DNA of 10,069 bases from Asterionellopsis glacialis (lineage: Eukaryota > Bacillariophyta > Plagiogrammaphyceae > Rhaphoneidales > Asterionellopsidaceae), in NCBI GenBank assembly GCA_014885115.2, contig WKLE02003263.1, positions 1-10,069 of the forward strand. Direction: 5' to 3'. The position numbers were made by a program, and so were the translations under genes. The notes under the pieces were generated by a model. It was not told the origin of the DNA. It saw only the letters and a program-made list of their open reading frames with translations, and did no database searches. Below, piece by piece: positions 7,661 to 10,069 of this stretch; position 1 is the first letter of the stretch; each line of letters opens with the position of its first letter.

Positions 7661-7810
7661 AGTCTTCTTAGCACATATATTGATATAACAACCACCCCCA
7701 AAATGGAATCTGATATGTCTAGTTTTCTGTATGCATTAGGCACTTCAGATTCTACAGGACTTGCATTTTTGGATGAGATATGCATGCTAAGAATAAGAAG
7801 ACACAGTACC

Positions 7811-8307
7811 TGCACTATGCTGATAACAATTATGAAAAGGGAGTAGACTTTGTTAGAGTGAATAAATTATGAGCTATTTTAACTATTTCTAAAAAACACT
7901 TGCCAATCCACTGGTTGGTCTTTGACACCTGGTTTGAGTGTGGGATTCTACAGACAGTCTACTTAGAGTTTGCATCCAGCAGAGTTTAGTTTTATCATGT
8001 GAACCAAACTCTCCAAGGTAGCCAATGAATGCCCAACCGGATGACCTGTTTGGTGTCATGACTGGAGTAGTACTGCCATGGAATGATGGTGCATCACTAA
8101 ATTCTGACCTGATGCATCACAACTGAAGTCATGCCAATGCAGAGTGCCACTGCACATGCTTTATCTGTGATGTCATGGCATCATGGATGTGGAGTGTCAC
8201 TGCACGTGCTTTGTCCATGACATCATCATGTCATGGTGTGTCTGTACTATGGTTGATTGACATCATGTGTATGTGAGTTGTATCTCCTAAACAACTTGCC
8301 TACTGCA
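7811..8307 (-). repeat. Complete 3' LTR of element B (497 bp)
   Basis: The left edge is fixed because homology with the right-hand LTR begins exactly at TGCACTATGC (7811), while the flanks differ. The right edge GCCTACTGCA ends at 8307, followed on the element strand by the polypurine tract. It is 49 bp longer than LTR A, explained at least in part by a 50-bp internal duplication (8141-8236). It has only two CpG by my count (at 8038 and 8205) against 21 in LTR A; at aligned sites CG has become TG or CA. CRE-like motifs survive only in forms such as TGATGTCA and TGACATCA. Confidence 0.85.
8141..8236. repeat. Tandem 50-bp repeat within LTR B carrying CRE-like motifs
   Basis: Units 8141-8186 and 8191-8236 align over 46 bp with about 34 identities, most differences being transitions. 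Each starts RGAGTGYCACTGCAC and ends in a paired motif, TGATGTCATGGCATCATGG in the first and TGACATCATCATGTCATGG in the second. The period (50 bp) matches the length difference between LTR B and LTR A. LTR enhancers often change by such duplications; an enhancer role is inferred. Confidence 0.6.
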
Positions 8308-8316
8308 CTTGCCCCC
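8308..8316 (-). other. Polypurine tract of element B
   Basis: On the element strand GGGGGCAAG lies directly before the 3' LTR start TGCAGTAGG. Its place at the LTR edge and run of five G fit a primer for plus-strand DNA synthesis, although a C interrupts the purines. It helps to fix the LTR end at 8307. Confidence 0.55.
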
Positions 8317-8345
8317 ATGTCCAGCAACCTAGTGTGGGAACTGTC

Positions 8346-8615
8346 TTATGCAGCAGCTGCATGGTATGACTGTACATGACAAATGTTGATCTTGTCAATT
8401 GCTGGTCTATACTGTAGGGGTACGGTACCATTACAGTGGACTTGCTGTATCTTGTATGGTCCCAAGAAGGGTTGTTCCATCATGCGTGGATTGGACCAGT
8501 GGTTAGTGAGCAGGACTTTCTTATCGCCTACCTTATAGTCATAGTTGATTTGTTTGTTGTTTTCACATTTGTTGTTCATCTGGGAGCAGAATAATGCAGG
8601 AATGCATACCCTCAA
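8346..8615 (-). pseudogene. Integrase C-terminal domain fragment of element B
   Basis: The open frame ends at TAA 8346-8348, 38 bp before the LTR. It contains NYDYKVGDKKVLLTNHW, then FLGPYKIQQVHCNGTVPLQ, then KINICHVQSYH. This is the C-terminal part of Ty3/gypsy integrase with the GPY/F module, which binds DNA and shapes the integrase multimer. The zinc-binding and catalytic DDE domains are absent, and the frame is closed by a stop shortly upstream of 8615, so only the last about 75 residues remain. It shows that B belonged to a gag-pol element of Ty3/gypsy order (integrase last). Confidence 0.8.
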
Positions 8616-9254
8616 GTTGGCTAGTCATTTCAACTTGCCAGTTGAAAATACACTATGCATTGAATATCACGGGCCCGCTAGTAATAATGCAAAACTGGCC
8701 AACTAAAATATCATACATTGATTTGAATACTCCTACAAATTTCCATTTCAATTTCCTCTTTGTCCATTTAAACTGTGTTCTGTGCAATTTCACTGTGTAA
8801 TGCAAGATAAGCATTTTCATTTCTTTGGTAAACTTATGTCTCTAACTTTGTAACTCAACTGCAAAACTGGTCTAAATGAAATTTTCATCTAAGCTTGCCC
8901 ATTCCACTAGTAAGTTGAAATTCAAATTCACACTCTCTCTAAATTTACATTTGAACTTCTCCATCCAAAATGAAATTTTAAATTCTATACTCCTCCATTT
9001 AACTTTAACAATTTTTTGTAACATTATTTCCAACAACTATATATTATTTTTTTTAATCAAAGTCATCTGCACCTTCAACCACTAACTCTTCTCTGCCATG
9101 TACATTTGTGTGCCTTGTTCCACCTTCTTCCATTTTTTAAAAATGCTTCTTCAAATCTCTTACCCATTCCTTTGTGTCTCCTCTCCTCTTGTACTCTCTT
9201 AGTTAAATCTCTAAATCTCTGCAATCCCTGTTTACTCCAAGATGGATTGTTAGC
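8616..9254. other. Internal stretch of element B of unknown origin
   Basis: It lies where pol should be. It has no protease or reverse transcriptase motif on either strand, is very AT-rich at 8880-9060, and is free of CpG from 8672 to 9290. The right part extends the gag frame on the minus strand after GFDPQDKGL with NPSWSKQGLQRF, RVQEERR and RFEEAFLKNGRRW, which does not match gag of element A and ends at a stop at 9075-9077. This is either foreign sequence captured at the deletion point or strongly decayed pol. I do not recognise it. Confidence 0.4.
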
Positions 9255-9905
9255 TGATAGGCCTTTGTCCTGAGGGTCAAATCCTTTGCACGTCATCTCC
9301 TTGCTCCAAGTAGCAAGGATTCCAAACTCAATAATCTCAAGTAGTTCCATGCTAGAAAGCTTGGAGTTTTTGTTGGCTCCCAGGAAGTTCTCTAAGTAGC
9401 CATTGAGCATGTGAAGAGCAGCCTGGTAATCTTTGGACGTGGGTTTGCGTGGCTTCCTGAGGAACTGGCGCATGTAGCATTTCTGCTTCATGAGTGCCTT
9501 AAGTGGAAAAATCTTCTTGAGGTCTTCACTGATCAGCTTGAAGCATTCCACCATTTCATTTCATTGTTCAGTAGCTGGAGCATTAAACACGTGCAGGCCT
9601 TTTCCACATAGGAAAATACAGGCCATCAAATAATGCACTGGTCTGGTAGTAATCTGCTGCCCATAGATCACTTGGTCTAGATTGTTGAACAAATCCAGTA
9701 TTTCCCTAGGGGGGCTGTGTTTGAAGTACAGAAACTCCATAATGAATTTCTCCTCAGAGTTTTGATCCCCACGATTGGATAACAGGCTGATTTTTGCATA
9801 CTTTGCCTTAATCAGCTTCTGTTCTTCCATACTCAAAATCTCAGGCAGAATAGGAGGCAGCAGGTAGCTCCAACCATTGCCTTGGTTGGAAACAACAACC
9901 TTCAT
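9075..9905 (-). pseudogene. Broken gag gene of element B with foreign C-terminal extension
   Basis: Start Met at 9903-9905. The first 114 codons match gag A (MKVV, EEQKLIKAKY, PPREILDLFNNLDQVI, GLHVFNAPAT), then TGA at 9561-9563 interrupts, and the same frame continues with VECFKLISEDLKK, FPLKALMKQ and YQAALHMLNGYLENF through GFDPQDKGL (about 9258). Beyond this the reading is unrelated to gag A, and the nucleocapsid zinc knuckle is missing. It keeps the segment deleted from gag A (KYAKISLLSN), so it is the better guide to the original frame of the family. It cannot make a full-length protein as seen. Confidence 0.75.
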
Positions 9906-9974
9906 GCTGAGTTGATAGAGTGGAAATTGTTAATGTTAGATACTTACTGCTTTTTGCATGGAGTGTTAACACTA
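9906..9974 (-). other. Leader of element B with palindrome at the primer-binding position
   Basis: Next to the LTR edge (9974/9975) is a perfect 12-bp palindrome AGTGTTAACACT (9962-9973), and ACTATGC is repeated directly across the edge (9971-9984). No TGG is present on the element strand at the LTR edge. On the minus strand GTAAGT (plus 9942-9947) and a CAG right before the gag ATG (plus 9907-9909) could bound a 41-nt leader intron. Both functions are unproven. Confidence 0.4.
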
Positions 9975-10069
9975 TGCACTATGCTGACAACAATTATGAA
10001 AAGGGAGTAGACTTTGTTAGAGTGAATAAATTATGAGCTATTTTAACTATTTCTAAAAAACACTTGCCA
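9975..10069 (-). repeat. Partial 5' LTR of element B (inner 95 bp)
   Basis: These 95 bp match 7811-7905 with one substitution, and the window ends inside the LTR. The direct-repeat arrangement with 7811-8307, both on the minus strand and flanking gag and integrase remains, defines element B. Confidence 0.85.

Larger units (their letters stand above)
7811..10069 (-). mobile_element. Internally deleted Ty3/gypsy LTR retrotransposon B (non-autonomous), continuing past the right end
   Basis: In element order from the right it has a partial 5' LTR (10069-9975), leader, gag (9905-9255), a stretch of unknown origin, an integrase C-terminus (8615-8346), a polypurine tract and a complete 3' LTR (8307-7811). 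Protease, reverse transcriptase, RNase H and most of integrase are missing. The two LTRs share 95 bp (7811-7905 and 9975-10069) with one difference (T at 7824, C at 9988). If the right LTR has the same length as the left it should end near 10471. The base pairs just left of the element are GTACC (7806-7810), the expected target duplication. Elements A and B are the same family by LTR and gag. Confidence 0.8.

Noticed and set aside
8594..9085. Plus-strand open frames of 68-69 codons inside element B
   Set aside because: They fall in very AT-rich, CpG-free DNA, have low-complexity Asn/Leu/Phe/Lys content and no known motif.
1..10069. tRNA or rRNA genes, CRISPR arrays, bacterial operons or phage genes
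   Set aside because: None of their sequence marks were found by eye on either strand; repeats present are LTRs or short inverted repeats without regular spacers.

Overview
The window looks like nuclear DNA of a eukaryotic microalga, most likely a diatom. The case rests on an intact gene for a stand-alone protein with three helicase-associated (HA) domains, a family that is strongly expanded in diatoms, and on decayed Ty3/gypsy LTR retrotransposons around it. There are no bacterial-style operons, no rRNA or tRNA gene that I recognise, and no CRISPR array. The species cannot be named from the sequence.

Layout. Positions 1-1649 hold the 5' part of a minus-strand LTR retrotransposon (element A): a complete 448-bp LTR (1202-1649), a short leader, and a broken gag that runs off the left end. 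Directly against the outer LTR edge lies a plus-strand fragment of a related gag (1650-1927), so A sits head-to-head against an older relative. After an unassigned stretch (1928-2164) comes a plus-strand Ty3/gypsy element of another lineage (element C, about 2165-4474). It has gag, a zinc knuckle, an aspartic protease and the first part of reverse transcriptase, broken by at least four frame changes and two stop codons, and it ends just after the first catalytic Asp motif of reverse transcriptase. No RNase H, integrase or LTR is recognisable for it.

Positions 4475-5140 are non-coding. The one convincing intact gene is on the minus strand at 5141-6229 (362 aa, three HA repeats). Its upstream region holds an imperfect hairpin at 6381-6432. 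From about 7264 there is a relic of a DDE transposase (minus strand), followed by a second minus-strand LTR element of the same family as A (element B, 7811 to beyond the right end). B has a complete 497-bp 3' LTR (7811-8307), a polypurine tract, an integrase C-terminal domain with a GPY motif (8346-8615), a stretch of unknown origin, a broken gag (9255-9905) and the inner 95 bp of its 5' LTR. Almost all of pol is missing, so B is an internally deleted, non-autonomous derivative.

The main observations beyond annotation are these. The block from about 7212 to the right end is almost free of CpG (13 by my count in about 2.86 kb, none in 7212-8037), while the related LTR of A holds 21 CpG in 448 bp. 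LTR sequence carries repeated CRE/bZIP-like motifs including a perfect TGACGTCA, and the longer LTR contains a tandem 50-bp unit. The A/B family lacks a canonical TGG primer-binding site at its LTR edge and carries a palindrome there instead. I see no self-contained new system such as a defence or biosynthetic cluster; the interest lies in the retroelement family, its regulation and its decay.
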